From Rikenellaceae bacterium (GTDB lineage: Bacteria; Bacteroidota; Bacteroidia; Bacteroidales; UBA932), in contig CAAGMI010000077.1 of assembly GCA_900771005.1 (NCBI GenBank), forward strand, positions 1 to 28,240: a DNA stretch of 28,240 bases, given 5' to 3'. The notes below the pieces were generated by a model that saw only the letters and a list, made by a program, of their open reading frames with translations, searched no databases and was not told the DNA's origin. Both the position numbers and the translations under genes were made by a program. Position 1 is the stretch's first letter; each line of letters begins with the position of its first letter. Positions 13,269 to 20,979 of this stretch are shown here, piece after piece.

Positions 13269-13469
13269 ATGGAAAAAATCAAAGCGTTCTTTACAAACAA
13301 AATCACAAAGTTGGTTTGTTGGGTAATCCTGGCACTCGATATTGCGTGCCTGATTATCGGTGGAGCAACAACTGAAGCAATCACTTCATCTGTTGCGTTG
13401 GTATCAGGAATTATTGCTGCGGTGGCTGCATTGGTTGCATTCATTATCGGTCAGATTAAGCGTGACTAA
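13269..13469 (+). CDS. Small two-transmembrane protein, holin-like, 66 aa
   Basis: Two hydrophobic helices (about residues 14-32 and 36-61, the second Ala/Val/Ile-rich) have short basic ends (MEKIKAFF, QIKRD). GGAGG precedes the ATG. Its position between protease and scaffold genes is odd for a holin. It could be a second holin or antiholin, or a membrane protein of head assembly. I cannot decide from sequence. Confidence 0.65.
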   Translation: MEKIKAFFTNKITKLVCWVILALDIACLIIGGATTEAITSSVALVSGIIAAVAALVAFIIGQIKRD

Positions 13470-13481
13470 GGGGAGAGAGAT

Positions 13482-13877
13482 ATGTCGGCTAATCTTACAG
13501 GTGAATTAACATTACGTGAAATTATGAAAGCAACCGGGTTCGTCGCTCCTGAAAAGAACGACGAGCCTGTTTTGAAAATTCTCGAAGAATCTGACGATTT
13601 GCAGAAGATGAACGAGACTACACCAATCTGTTTGTCTGATGTGGATATGGGCACAATGAAGTCCTGGAACGGAAAGAAAGTGATGTTCCATTGTGACATA
13701 TTTGACGCCTGCGACTGTATCTTCAAAGGAAAGATGATCTACGAAGTGAACGACGACATTCACCTTGATACATACAAGGACAATGAATTCGTTATTGATT
13801 TCACTGGGCGACTTGTTTACATCCACGAAGAAGAATGTGCGGATTGGGACGATTGGTACATCAAAGTCCTGGAATAG
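13482..13877 (+). CDS. Unknown acidic protein, 131 aa
   Basis: I do not recognise a family. The protein is acidic, with a helical N-terminal 50 residues and a beta-rich second half ending in RLVYIHEEECADWDDWYIKVLE; it has four Cys. GGGGAGAG precedes the start. Its place in the head operon before the scaffold candidate suggests a head-assembly or small regulatory role. Confidence 0.7.
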   Translation: MSANLTGELTLREIMKATGFVAPEKNDEPVLKILEESDDLQKMNETTPICLSDVDMGTMKSWNGKKVMFHCDIFDACDCIFKGKMIYEVNDDIHLDTYKDNEFVIDFTGRLVYIHEEECADWDDWYIKVLE

Positions 13878-13884
13878 AAAAAGG

Positions 13885-13892
13885 ACTATAAA
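13885..13892 (+). promoter_or_regulatory. Partial match to the repeated box (GACTATAAA type)
   Basis: AAGGACTATAAA precedes the scaffold-candidate ATG at 13908 by 15 bases, with AAAGAGG between. The same AAAGGACTATAAA string precedes the sheath gene at 18782. The left half differs from the main box, so this may be a weaker variant or only AT-rich spacer. Confidence 0.35.
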
Positions 13893-13907
13893 ACAAAGAG
13901 GTACAGA

Positions 13908-14714
13908 ATGAAACTTATTACAGGTTTATTCAGAGCAGCTCGCAAACGTCTCGCTCTTACCCAGGACAACGATATGGGTATGTTTAGAGATAAGCTCAAC
14001 GAACTCATCGAACAGAAAGATGGCCTTTCTGACGAAGAAATCGGAGCAAGGGTTGACGAGTTGAAAGACTTTATTGCTGACCTTCCTGACGGGGACGACA
14101 AGGCTAAACTTGACCGTTTCCTGGAAGATTTCCGTTCCGTAAAGGAACAGGATATGGAAGTGGCAAAAGAAGCAGGAAACAGCGTTGCAGATTTGTTCGA
14201 AAAACTCGACACAGAAGCAATGCAGGACGTACCAGAAGCTGTTGGTGGTGACGACGTTGTTGAAGAAACAACAGAAGTTGCTGCTGAAGAAGAAGGTACT
14301 GGCGACGATGTTCAGGTATCAGAAGAAGTTACAGAAGAAACTGTTGCTCCTGAAACAACTGAAGAAGTTGAAGAAGAAGAAACAGAAGAAGATGTGACAG
14401 ACGCAGATCCTGACCCTAAATATTCTCTCGAAGAAATCTATCAGTTCATCAAGAAGCGTATGGCAGAAGATGCCGCAGGCGTGGAAGAAGAAACTGAAGA
14501 AGAAGTCGAAGAAGAAGTAGAAGATGAAGAACCACAGACTGTTGGCGAATATGTCAAAGAAAATGTGGAAGAAGACATCGAACACGTAACAGGCAAAGAC
14601 AAGGGTGTTTGCGACGCAGCTCCTTTCATTCCTGTGACTATGAATCGCAATGCAGGACATAACGGTGGACTCGCTGAAATGTTCGCAGCAATCAAAAACG
14701 GAGGTTCTAGATAA
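13908..14714 (+). CDS. Scaffold candidate, highly acidic, 268 aa
   Basis: The first 110 residues are helical and mixed in charge. Residues 110-225 are dominated by Glu, with Thr and Val, in low-complexity GAA-rich DNA. The C-terminal 30 residues (PVTMNRNAGHNGGLAEMFAAIKNGG) are a separate helix, as in scaffold proteins whose C-terminus binds capsid. Position between protease and cement/capsid genes fits a scaffolding protein removed by the protease. No family match is claimed. Its stop overlaps the next start (TAATG). Confidence 0.65.
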   Translation: MKLITGLFRAARKRLALTQDNDMGMFRDKLNELIEQKDGLSDEEIGARVDELKDFIADLPDGDDKAKLDRFLEDFRSVKEQDMEVAKEAGNSVADLFEKLDTEAMQDVPEAVGGDDVVEETTEVAAEEEGTGDDVQVSEEVTEETVAPETTEEVEEEETEEDVTDADPDPKYSLEEIYQFIKKRMAEDAAGVEEETEEEVEEEVEDEEPQTVGEYVKENVEEDIEHVTGKDKGVCDAAPFIPVTMNRNAGHNGGLAEMFAAIKNGGSR

Positions 14715-15220
14715 TGGAATCAAATCTCAATCTTGATATTGGTTTTAAAGGCCAGTTGAAATTGAAGGCACAGGCTGTGCCAATGATGGAAGGCTACCTC
14801 AAACTCGGTGGTGTAACAGACCCTGACGGAGCCGACTTGGAATTTGGTGTTGTAGTTTCAGCAGATCCAACAACTCCTAATTTGTTTGAAGCAGGTGCTG
14901 CAAGCGGAAACGTTGTGCGTGGTGTATCTGTATTTGACGATGCAATCGCTCAGAATGCACCAGCACACCCTAACAAATATCTTGCAGGACTTCCTTGTGC
15001 TGCAATCACTCACGGGTTCTTCTATATCGCTGGCTGGACAAAAAATGCAACAGCAGCAATCGACCCAGTAATCGGTTGTAAGGTTATCTATAACACAACA
15101 ACAGGTGTTATCGAATTCCTGGCATCAACAGGCTCTGCTCCTTCAGGATGGGCGGAATTGACAAATGCAGACGTTCGTGACGTAACAAGTGACAACGGTG
15201 CACTCATTTATTTGGCATAA
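14714..15220 (+). CDS. Head decoration / structural cement protein, 168 aa
   Basis: A beta-rich protein with GYLKLGGVTDPDGADLEFGVVVSADP and VVRGVSVFDDAI, the pattern of capsid cement proteins (gp24-like) that sit directly before DUF2184-type capsid genes. Translation is coupled to the scaffold candidate. It would bind the outside of the expanded shell and stabilise it. Confidence 0.8.
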   Translation: MESNLNLDIGFKGQLKLKAQAVPMMEGYLKLGGVTDPDGADLEFGVVVSADPTTPNLFEAGAASGNVVRGVSVFDDAIAQNAPAHPNKYLAGLPCAAITHGFFYIAGWTKNATAAIDPVIGCKVIYNTTTGVIEFLASTGSAPSGWAELTNADVRDVTSDNGALIYLA

Positions 15221-15234
15221 GGAGAACGTAGAAT

Positions 15235-16587
15235 ATGATTATTCAGTGTGCTCAGAATCTTAAACCACTTGGTAAAGTGGCTCAGAAGTTGCTCAACGCA
15301 AACAGCAAGGCTAACGACCTTCTCCGCGACGCAACACTCTCAATCGGTCTTGCTTCAGACCCTTCTTACGGTGTACCTGCATCTGCAATCCGTTCACCAC
15401 TCTTCGTTGGTGACTCTGCTATGCTCGGAAACCTCAAAGGTCTTACACCACAGCTCGACGCTATGTACAAGAAGAACAAGGCTGCTCTTGATATGAAGCC
15501 TGTTTTCAACGCACTGACAGGTAAATACGATATGACTGTTTCAAAGTCTGCTTTCGTAGGTGATAGCGGTTCTTTGATTGATATGCAGACTATCTCTCCT
15601 TGGAACGCTTCTTTCTTCCCTGAAATCTACAAGCAGCCACTCATTTACTCTCACGCTCGTGACCTTGTAAAGAGAAAGGCTGGTTCAAACCCTTGGGGTG
15701 AAACACAGGCTTTGCAGCTTGCCGCTTACTCTGGTTGGGGTCAGATTGACGAAGCCGGAACTGTTGCTGCTAACCTCAAGAAGAACGTAAACGTACAGGG
15801 CGGTATGATGGTTAACGCTGTCATCAACCTTAAGGTTTACTTCAACTTCACAGTAGAAGAAATGCAGCGTGCAGAAGGTGGAAATGGCTCACCATTCGCA
15901 GGTTCGTTGATGGCAGAAAAACAGAAGTATGCACAGTACGTCCTCGATATGATGACAGACTACCTCACATACTACGGTAACTCTCTCACAGACACACCAG
16001 GCTTGTTCGATGTAAACCCAATCGAAACTTGGGTAACATCTGACCGCAAATCACTCTCTGAAATTGCTGCTTCAACAACAAGCACAACTAAGGGATCTGA
16101 TATGTACAAGGTGCTCTCAAAGGCAATCACAGACTTTATGTCGGCTTCATACAACAAGTTCGACATCATCCGTGTTGCTATGGCTCCAGCAGCATACAAC
16201 CTTCTTACATCAACACCTTATTCAGATGTTTACAATCCAAAGGCAACTCTTGCTGTATTTGGTGAAAACTTCGAAGCAGGCGTTACAAAGAGCGGTTCTA
16301 AGCCACGCATTGAATTCTTCAGCGACCCACTCTTGGCTGCTAACACAGAATTCAACCCAACTGGCTCTGATAAGCTCGTTATCACAGCTCCAGAAGTTGG
16401 TGCAGGCCCTAACGATGACAAGCAGGACATTCTTCTTCTTGGTGTTCCTCTCGAATCATTCGTTTACCCAGTTACACCAAACAGCTACGATCAGCAGCAC
16501 GCTGTTCTTCGCCGCTTCGCTGGTGTATTCGCTCCAGTAAACAAGGCTGTTAAGGTTTACTCTGGCTTCGGTGTATCTGCCGAATAA
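15235..16587 (+). CDS. Major capsid protein, DUF2184 type, 450 aa
   Basis: Size, position and motifs fit the HK97-fold capsid proteins of this myophage group: AAYSGWGQIDEAG, AEKQKYAQYVLDMMTDYLTYYGN and the C-terminal domain with LLLGVPLESFVYPVTPNSYDQQH. Codon use is strongly biased (CTC, CTT, AAC, TTC, GCT), stronger than in neighbouring genes, as expected of the most abundant product. GGAGA precedes the ATG. A terminator hairpin follows. Confidence 0.92.
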   Translation: MIIQCAQNLKPLGKVAQKLLNANSKANDLLRDATLSIGLASDPSYGVPASAIRSPLFVGDSAMLGNLKGLTPQLDAMYKKNKAALDMKPVFNALTGKYDMTVSKSAFVGDSGSLIDMQTISPWNASFFPEIYKQPLIYSHARDLVKRKAGSNPWGETQALQLAAYSGWGQIDEAGTVAANLKKNVNVQGGMMVNAVINLKVYFNFTVEEMQRAEGGNGSPFAGSLMAEKQKYAQYVLDMMTDYLTYYGNSLTDTPGLFDVNPIETWVTSDRKSLSEIAASTTSTTKGSDMYKVLSKAITDFMSASYNKFDIIRVAMAPAAYNLLTSTPYSDVYNPKATLAVFGENFEAGVTKSGSKPRIEFFSDPLLAANTEFNPTGSDKLVITAPEVGAGPNDDKQDILLLGVPLESFVYPVTPNSYDQQHAVLRRFAGVFAPVNKAVKVYSGFGVSAE

Positions 16588-16598
16588 TTGAAATCTTA

Positions 16599-16613
16599 AA
16601 ACGTCTATAAATA
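16599..16613 (+). promoter_or_regulatory. Repeated AAACGTCTATAAA box, copy 5, overlapping a terminator arm
   Basis: This exact copy extends to TATAAATA, identical to the T4 late-promoter core. It lies between the capsid stop and the 16659 gene. Its last bases are the first bases of the terminator stem, so RNA started here would begin near 16618 and lack the left arm. Confidence 0.6.
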
Positions 16614-16640
16614 CGGTGGCTCACAAGGTCACCGTATTTT
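16611..16640 (+). terminator. Terminator after the capsid gene
   Basis: ATACGGTG (16611-16618) pairs with CACCGTAT (16630-16637) around an 11-base loop and ends in TTTT. It can separate high capsid expression from the connector genes. Confidence 0.75.
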
Positions 16641-16658
16641 CATTTATAGGGAGCAAAT

Positions 16659-17036
16659 ATGAAATACATTCAGAGTTTTTATCCTTACGCAATCTGGTTC
16701 TCATCGATTGATAAGGGTGTGCCTGCTGCAAACGCAGACGGAGATATGAGAAATATCGCAGAAGTAACAGAAGCTGAACTTGAAAAATTGCAGAATAGCG
16801 AGCCAATGTTCAGACGTCTTATTTCAGACAAGAAATATCGTGTCTTGAATAAGTTGCCTGACAGTTACCGTCCTGCCGCAACATTGGTGAATGAAGCGAG
16901 AGAACGTGCAGACGCTGCAGAAAAGGAACTCGCAGAATTGAAAGCGAAATTAGAAGCCAAGGAAACAGAAACAAAGCCAGAAACAGAAGGCACAAAGGCT
17001 AAGACTTCTAAGAAAACAAATAAAAAGGACGAATAA
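16659..17036 (+). CDS. Head-tail region protein with coiled-coil tail, 125 aa
   Basis: The first 60 residues form a small domain (YIQSFYPYAIWFSS..., then acidic EVTEAELEKLQNSEPMFRRL). Residues 75-105 are a coiled coil (AEKELAELKAKLEAKE), and the end is Lys/Thr-rich and disordered. GGGAG precedes the ATG. It stands where small connector or capsid-associated proteins lie in related phages; function unknown. The next gene starts directly after its stop. Confidence 0.75.
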   Translation: MKYIQSFYPYAIWFSSIDKGVPAANADGDMRNIAEVTEAELEKLQNSEPMFRRLISDKKYRVLNKLPDSYRPAATLVNEARERADAAEKELAELKAKLEAKETETKPETEGTKAKTSKKTNKKDE

Positions 17037-17426
17037 ATGACAAGAAACGACTTCTTATATGCTCACAATTTCCCGGACTTAACAGACGCAGAAATCAATG
17101 CGGCTTATGAAGAAGTCGCTGTCATTTTCTCCGGGGTGAAATCCCTGTGGGGTGTGCTTGACGCTGCTACACGCGACGCCAAGCGTAACCTTTGTATGAA
17201 CCTTCTTACAGCCTGGTATCTGTCAGATATGAACCCAGGCTCGTTGAGTGGAGTTATCGGAAACGGTGGAATGGCGGTGTCGTCAAAGTCTATTGGTGGC
17301 ACTTCCTTGTCGTTTCAGGATATGGACGCTCAGGAAGGTTTGAAGCAGCTTAATTCTAATGTGTTCGGACAGAAGGCTTTAATGCTCATTCAGTCCGCAC
17401 CTGAAAGGTACGGTATATATGCCTGA
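17037..17426 (+). CDS. Head-tail connector, DUF4054-like, 129 aa
   Basis: The helical protein (FPDLTDAEINAAYEEVAVIF, then a long helix with LCMNLLTAWYLSDM, then IGGTSLSF) fits DUF4054, the adaptor layer under the portal. Length is typical. It overlaps the next gene by 8 bases. Confidence 0.75.
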   Translation: MTRNDFLYAHNFPDLTDAEINAAYEEVAVIFSGVKSLWGVLDAATRDAKRNLCMNLLTAWYLSDMNPGSLSGVIGNGGMAVSSKSIGGTSLSFQDMDAQEGLKQLNSNVFGQKALMLIQSAPERYGIYA

Positions 17427-17934
17427 TTATCGGTTGAATTTGAATGTAAAGACAACCGTGGACGTTCAAAAAATCCAGCGTTTCGCTGCCCAGGTTGGAG
17501 CGACAATTCTGGTCGGATTTCCCAGCGGTAGAACACACGTCGATACAATTCACATAACTGACAAGGACGGAAATAGACGTACAGAAACTCGTCCAGGAAA
17601 AGAAACAAGCGAACTGGCCAAGGAGTTGAGCGTTGGATCTGCGACATTGCCTGCGAGACCCTTTCTTGAAGAAGGTCTGGAATCGCAAAAGGACAAGTTG
17701 GCAGAGGAAATGGCTAAACAGGTAAAGACTCAGAAAGAAACAGGATCTGCAAATTGGGACAAGGTCGGCACTATGGCTGTTGGAGCAATCCAGGAGTTTG
17801 TGCGTTCCGATTACTACAAATCGACCAAACCGAACAGTCCACAATGGATTGAAGAGAAAGGAAGCGACACACCGCTCATAGACGGTGGAGATTTGATGAG
17901 TGACTTGCACTACATCATTAAGGAGAAGGATTAA
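17419..17934 (+). CDS. Neck / tail-completion protein, HK97 gp10-like, 171 aa
   Basis: ATLPARPFLEEGL in the middle and a C-terminal DTPLIDGGDLMSDLHYII are hallmarks of the gp10/Mu gpG-type neck proteins (RPF followed later by LIDTG-L). An initial beta-strand section with FPSGRTHVD precedes. It joins head and tail. Start and stop overlap both neighbours (TAATG downstream). Confidence 0.75.
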   Translation: MPDYRLNLNVKTTVDVQKIQRFAAQVGATILVGFPSGRTHVDTIHITDKDGNRRTETRPGKETSELAKELSVGSATLPARPFLEEGLESQKDKLAEEMAKQVKTQKETGSANWDKVGTMAVGAIQEFVRSDYYKSTKPNSPQWIEEKGSDTPLIDGGDLMSDLHYIIKEKD

Positions 17935-18326
17935 TGAGTGTATATGGTGATTTATTGCTCGCTTTTCCTGAACAGAAACGGTCGCTTACCGTTTATCAAA
18001 TGAAAGCGAAGATCAACGGTGGCTGGGATATTATCGACGGTTCTTCAAAGAACGTATCGGGCATATATCAGAACACTCGTGGAAAGCAGCTTAAAGACTC
18101 AAACGGAAACCTGGTGGCATCTGCCGGGTTTGAATTCTGGACTTCCGACCAGGAATTGGACGGTTGGTTCACACAGATTAAAGGAAACGTTTACCGCCTT
18201 ATCAGTTCTAACAATTGGACTTATGAGGGCGGATATGAACGCTATTCTTTGGAAAAGGTGGTAGGAAACAATGGAACTGAATCAGTCGACATTACGTGGA
18301 ATACTGGCGAAAATTCTTTCTATTGA
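17934..18326 (+). CDS. Head-tail joining protein candidate, 130 aa
   Basis: A small beta-rich protein with GGWDIIDGSSKNVSGIYQ and FWTSDQELDGWFTQIKGNVYRLISSNNW, fitting the small beta-barrel head-closure proteins found between gp10-like and tail-terminator genes. I do not place it in a named family. Its end overlaps the next gene by 56 bases. Confidence 0.65.
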   Translation: MSVYGDLLLAFPEQKRSLTVYQMKAKINGGWDIIDGSSKNVSGIYQNTRGKQLKDSNGNLVASAGFEFWTSDQELDGWFTQIKGNVYRLISSNNWTYEGGYERYSLEKVVGNNGTESVDITWNTGENSFY

Positions 18327-18753
18327 TGAAGAGTACGTCGTTCCTAAACAAGGGAACTGGTGGAATCCACAGGAACAGTTGAACAGTCCTAACAATTGGT
18401 GTGCCTACCGAATAAAAAGCAACAGACCAAGGTCTGCACCTTATTACAACGTGGACGGAAACACAAACCGTGTATGCGTGGAGAAGATTGCGGACATAGA
18501 GTTACAGTTCGTTGGCCCTGACAGCGAAACAATCGCCAACAATGTGGCCACCTGGCCTTTGCGAAGTGACGTAAAGGAGCAGTTGGAAACGGTGCAAGGT
18601 GCGATTATGTACGACGATATGACCGCGTTCTCATCGTCATTCTATCAAGATGGAACTAACTCCGTAATGGCCTGGAACGTAAACTTCCGGGTTCGTTGGG
18701 TTTCAATATTGGACACAAGCCAGCAGCGTTTGACTGCGGTTTATATCAACTAA
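18271..18753 (+). CDS. Tail terminator / neck protein, LIC_12616-like, 160 aa
   Basis: The pattern of an N-terminal helix, NWCAYRIKSNRPRSAPY, ELQFVGPDSETIANNVATW and a closing FRVRWVSILD resembles the phage neck terminator family named after Leptospira LIC_12616. It precedes the sheath gene, where a tail terminator is expected. GGTGGTAGGA precedes the ATG within the previous gene. Confidence 0.65.
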   Translation: MELNQSTLRGILAKILSIDEEYVVPKQGNWWNPQEQLNSPNNWCAYRIKSNRPRSAPYYNVDGNTNRVCVEKIADIELQFVGPDSETIANNVATWPLRSDVKEQLETVQGAIMYDDMTAFSSSFYQDGTNSVMAWNVNFRVRWVSILDTSQQRLTAVYIN

Positions 18754-18756
18754 AGG

Positions 18757-18764
18757 ACTATAAA
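18757..18764 (+). promoter_or_regulatory. Partial match to the repeated box before the sheath gene
   Basis: AAAGGACTATAAA lies 17 bases before the ATG at 18782, with AGGAGG between. It matches the string before 13908. It may mark the start of the tail operon. Confidence 0.35.
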
Positions 18765-18781
18765 GTCAGGAGGACATTAAT

Positions 18782-19906
18782 ATGTCAGATAAATTCCAGG
18801 GATCAATCGCCCAGGTAAATGTTCAGTTTCCAATCGAGACTGTCATTGAACCATTGGCTGGCGAAAACTACACTCGTGCGATGATTTATGCTCCTTTGTC
18901 TAAGGCAGCAGATTATCTCCCAGGTGTATCAAGTGCGTCGGCTAAAACATTAACAGAGTTGGACTCTAACAATTACGGTAATCTTACAGGCGGATTACTG
19001 AAGACTTGGCTCGTTCCTTTCTTTGCAAGTGCTCAGGCAGCGAAGGTGGGAATTGTTGTATACGACGACGGAGAAGATGCTACAGACACATTGGCAGTTT
19101 GTTACGAACATTTCAAAATGTACGCTTACTTCAAATTTATTATCGCAGATTCAGTAGGTTATATTGCTGCACAGACTGCTCTTGCTGCTTTGTGTATTGC
19201 AGACCCTCTTTACAGCGATATGTGGGTAGGAACAAGCGACACTAACGTCCTTTCAAAGACATCTGCTCTTATCACTCAGTTGACAACAGCAAAGTTAAAT
19301 GCTCGCGTTGTATATCATCCGAACTCAACAATCAACGCTGCGTTGGCTCAGTTGGGTAAATCTCTCTCATCTGCAAACGCTACTGGAACACCAGTTGGAA
19401 ACAGTGTTGATATGGTTGCTTTCAACACTATCAGTGCAAGCGGTGCGGAAGATGCAGAAGGCAACGCAACAAACCTTGCAGCAACACAGAAAGCTGCTCT
19501 TGATGACCAGAAAATCGGTTATGCGACATATATCGGTGACGGAACAGAAAACGTTTGTATTGAAGGCTCTCTCACATTGAACGGTGAAAGTGTCGGAGCA
19601 AACTGGTGTAAGAATTTCATTACATATATGTGCAAAGTAAAGACAGCAAATATGATTACAAAGATGAACAAGTTCAGAAACAATGCAACATACCAGGCAA
19701 TCCTCTTGCTCCTTACAGACCAGGTAAAAGGCTTCCTGGATATGGGTCGATTTGCTAACTTCGTTCTTACAGCACCAGTATTCAAAGATCTTCCTGTTAG
19801 TGGAGATACAATCACAATCAATAACGCTTGGCAGGCTGATTATGTGGATAACACACGTGCTGTAACTGTTTATGGCACTTTGTATATCACACAGCCAACA
19901 CGCTAA
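18782..19906 (+). CDS. Tail sheath protein, DUF3383-like, 374 aa
   Basis: Contractile sheath subunit. The N-terminal part (VNVQFPIETVIEPL...NYTRAMIYAP), a variable Ala/Thr-rich centre and the C-terminal region with LLLLTDQVKGFLDMGRFANFVLTAP and a final strand ending in QPTR match the DUF3383 sheath family. AGGAGG precedes. Its presence, with the tube gene next, fixes the phage as a myovirus. Confidence 0.88.
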   Translation: MSDKFQGSIAQVNVQFPIETVIEPLAGENYTRAMIYAPLSKAADYLPGVSSASAKTLTELDSNNYGNLTGGLLKTWLVPFFASAQAAKVGIVVYDDGEDATDTLAVCYEHFKMYAYFKFIIADSVGYIAAQTALAALCIADPLYSDMWVGTSDTNVLSKTSALITQLTTAKLNARVVYHPNSTINAALAQLGKSLSSANATGTPVGNSVDMVAFNTISASGAEDAEGNATNLAATQKAALDDQKIGYATYIGDGTENVCIEGSLTLNGESVGANWCKNFITYMCKVKTANMITKMNKFRNNATYQAILLLLTDQVKGFLDMGRFANFVLTAPVFKDLPVSGDTITINNAWQADYVDNTRAVTVYGTLYITQPTR

Positions 19907-19919
19907 ACGGAGGTAGAAA

Positions 19920-20375
19920 ATGGCAGATCATTCAATTATTGCGGCAGGTCAGTTCACAGCGACATTGACACACCCTCTTGTTAACGATGGCGACCCAATC
20001 ACCCTCGACGGGTTCAAACTCGAAGGTCAGATGATCCAGGCACAGCAGTCAATGGACTCGTCAAAGATTGTGGCTCTTGCTAACGGTAACACAATCACAA
20101 TCACAAATAATAACGGAGCCGGAACACTTACATTCAACGTTATAAAAACAAAGACTGAAGGTGACGTGGCTTCGATTGCACAGAAACTTAAGAAAGCCGG
20201 AGACAGCCAGGGCGGTACAATCCGTATCACTCAGGAAATCAACGGAAAGACAGACGGTATAACATTCTATGCTTGTACAGTTCGCAGCTGTCCACCATTG
20301 CTTGTCCAGGGGAATGACGCACCTGATTACCAGGTAACATTCAACTACGGTGAATGCGTGTCTGACGACGAATAA
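19920..20375 (+). CDS. Tail tube protein, DUF3277-like, 151 aa
   Basis: A beta-rich protein (GQFTATLTHPLVNDGDPITLDGF, SKIVALANGNTITITNNNGAGTLTFNV, GGTIRITQEINGKT) with the size and order of contractile-tail tube subunits. GGAGG precedes the ATG. It stacks in rings inside the sheath. Confidence 0.85.
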   Translation: MADHSIIAAGQFTATLTHPLVNDGDPITLDGFKLEGQMIQAQQSMDSSKIVALANGNTITITNNNGAGTLTFNVIKTKTEGDVASIAQKLKKAGDSQGGTIRITQEINGKTDGITFYACTVRSCPPLLVQGNDAPDYQVTFNYGECVSDDE

Positions 20376-20386
20376 GGAGTGAATGA

Positions 20387-20800
20387 ATGGGAAGCACATT
20401 AACTCTTACAAGACAGGACTACAAGGACGGATTGGCTCGTGTAGACGAATCATTCGTTGACAACACTCCGTACCTTGAGCGGTTTGAGATTACATTTCCT
20501 GACGGTTTGAACACAGCAAGTGCCTTGGAAATCTGTCGTATTATCCAGGCACCGACAATGGATAATAAAATCAGACTTATGAAGATTTGTATCACAGGCC
20601 GCAAGGTTTCTGTCAAATGCCCTAACGGGGAAACAGAAGCATTCAAAATCGTGAACGTGGACGACAGCCTGGAAGGTTTCGACCTTTTCAGAAACGAGCC
20701 GCTTTCCTTGATTGCGATTGCAGACGCTATCTATGGGTATGTCTTAAAAAAATCTCTGCGGCTCTCGAAAGCCCAGACGGAAGCCGCACAAAAGATGTAA
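20387..20800 (+). CDS. Tail assembly chaperone, short form (G-like), 137 aa
   Basis: The protein lies between tube and tape-measure genes and ends in TAA at 20798-20800. A seven-A run at 20746-20752, in the correct phase for -1 slippage, allows a longer form. A beta-rich front half is followed by a helical end. It should bind the tape measure during tail growth. Confidence 0.85.
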   Translation: MGSTLTLTRQDYKDGLARVDESFVDNTPYLERFEITFPDGLNTASALEICRIIQAPTMDNKIRLMKICITGRKVSVKCPNGETEAFKIVNVDDSLEGFDLFRNEPLSLIAIADAIYGYVLKKSLRLSKAQTEAAQKM

Positions 20801-20979
20801 TAAAAGATGCAAGAGCCAAACGTGCCGTAAAGCGTAATTGTGACAACGGTTACCTTTGGCTCTTTTATTCTTTTTGCAGCGAATACAAGAGAATGCCCGT
20901 CGACCTGGACGATATGCTCGACGGTTTGTCTTGTATAAGGGCGAAAAACGAAATAGAAGGAATATACAATGAGCAGTAG
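20387..20979 (+). CDS. Tail assembly chaperone, frameshifted long form (G-T-like), about 197 aa
   Basis: After a -1 shift at A-AAA-AAA (20746-20752) the frame continues ISAALESPDGSRTKDVIKDA..., with NGYLWLFYSFCSEYKRMPVDLDDMLDGL, to TAG at 20977-20979. It stays open for 75 codons and ends eight bases beyond the tape-measure ATG, as G-T products of many phages do. The extension has no start site of its own and explains the otherwise empty gap 20801-20968. Confidence 0.85.
20746..20752 (+). other. Programmed -1 frameshift site, A-AAA-AAA
   Basis: Seven A read as TTA-AAA-AAA in the zero frame. It matches the slippery heptamer form and is followed by an open -1 frame. A GC-rich stretch (CTCTGCGGCTCTCG) just downstream may form a stimulating structure. 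Confidence 0.85.

Noticed and set aside
14319..14723. Long minus-strand open frames opposite the acidic scaffold candidate
   Set aside because: They mirror the GAA-rich Glu codons (Phe/Ser-rich translation) and have no ribosome binding site; shadow frames.
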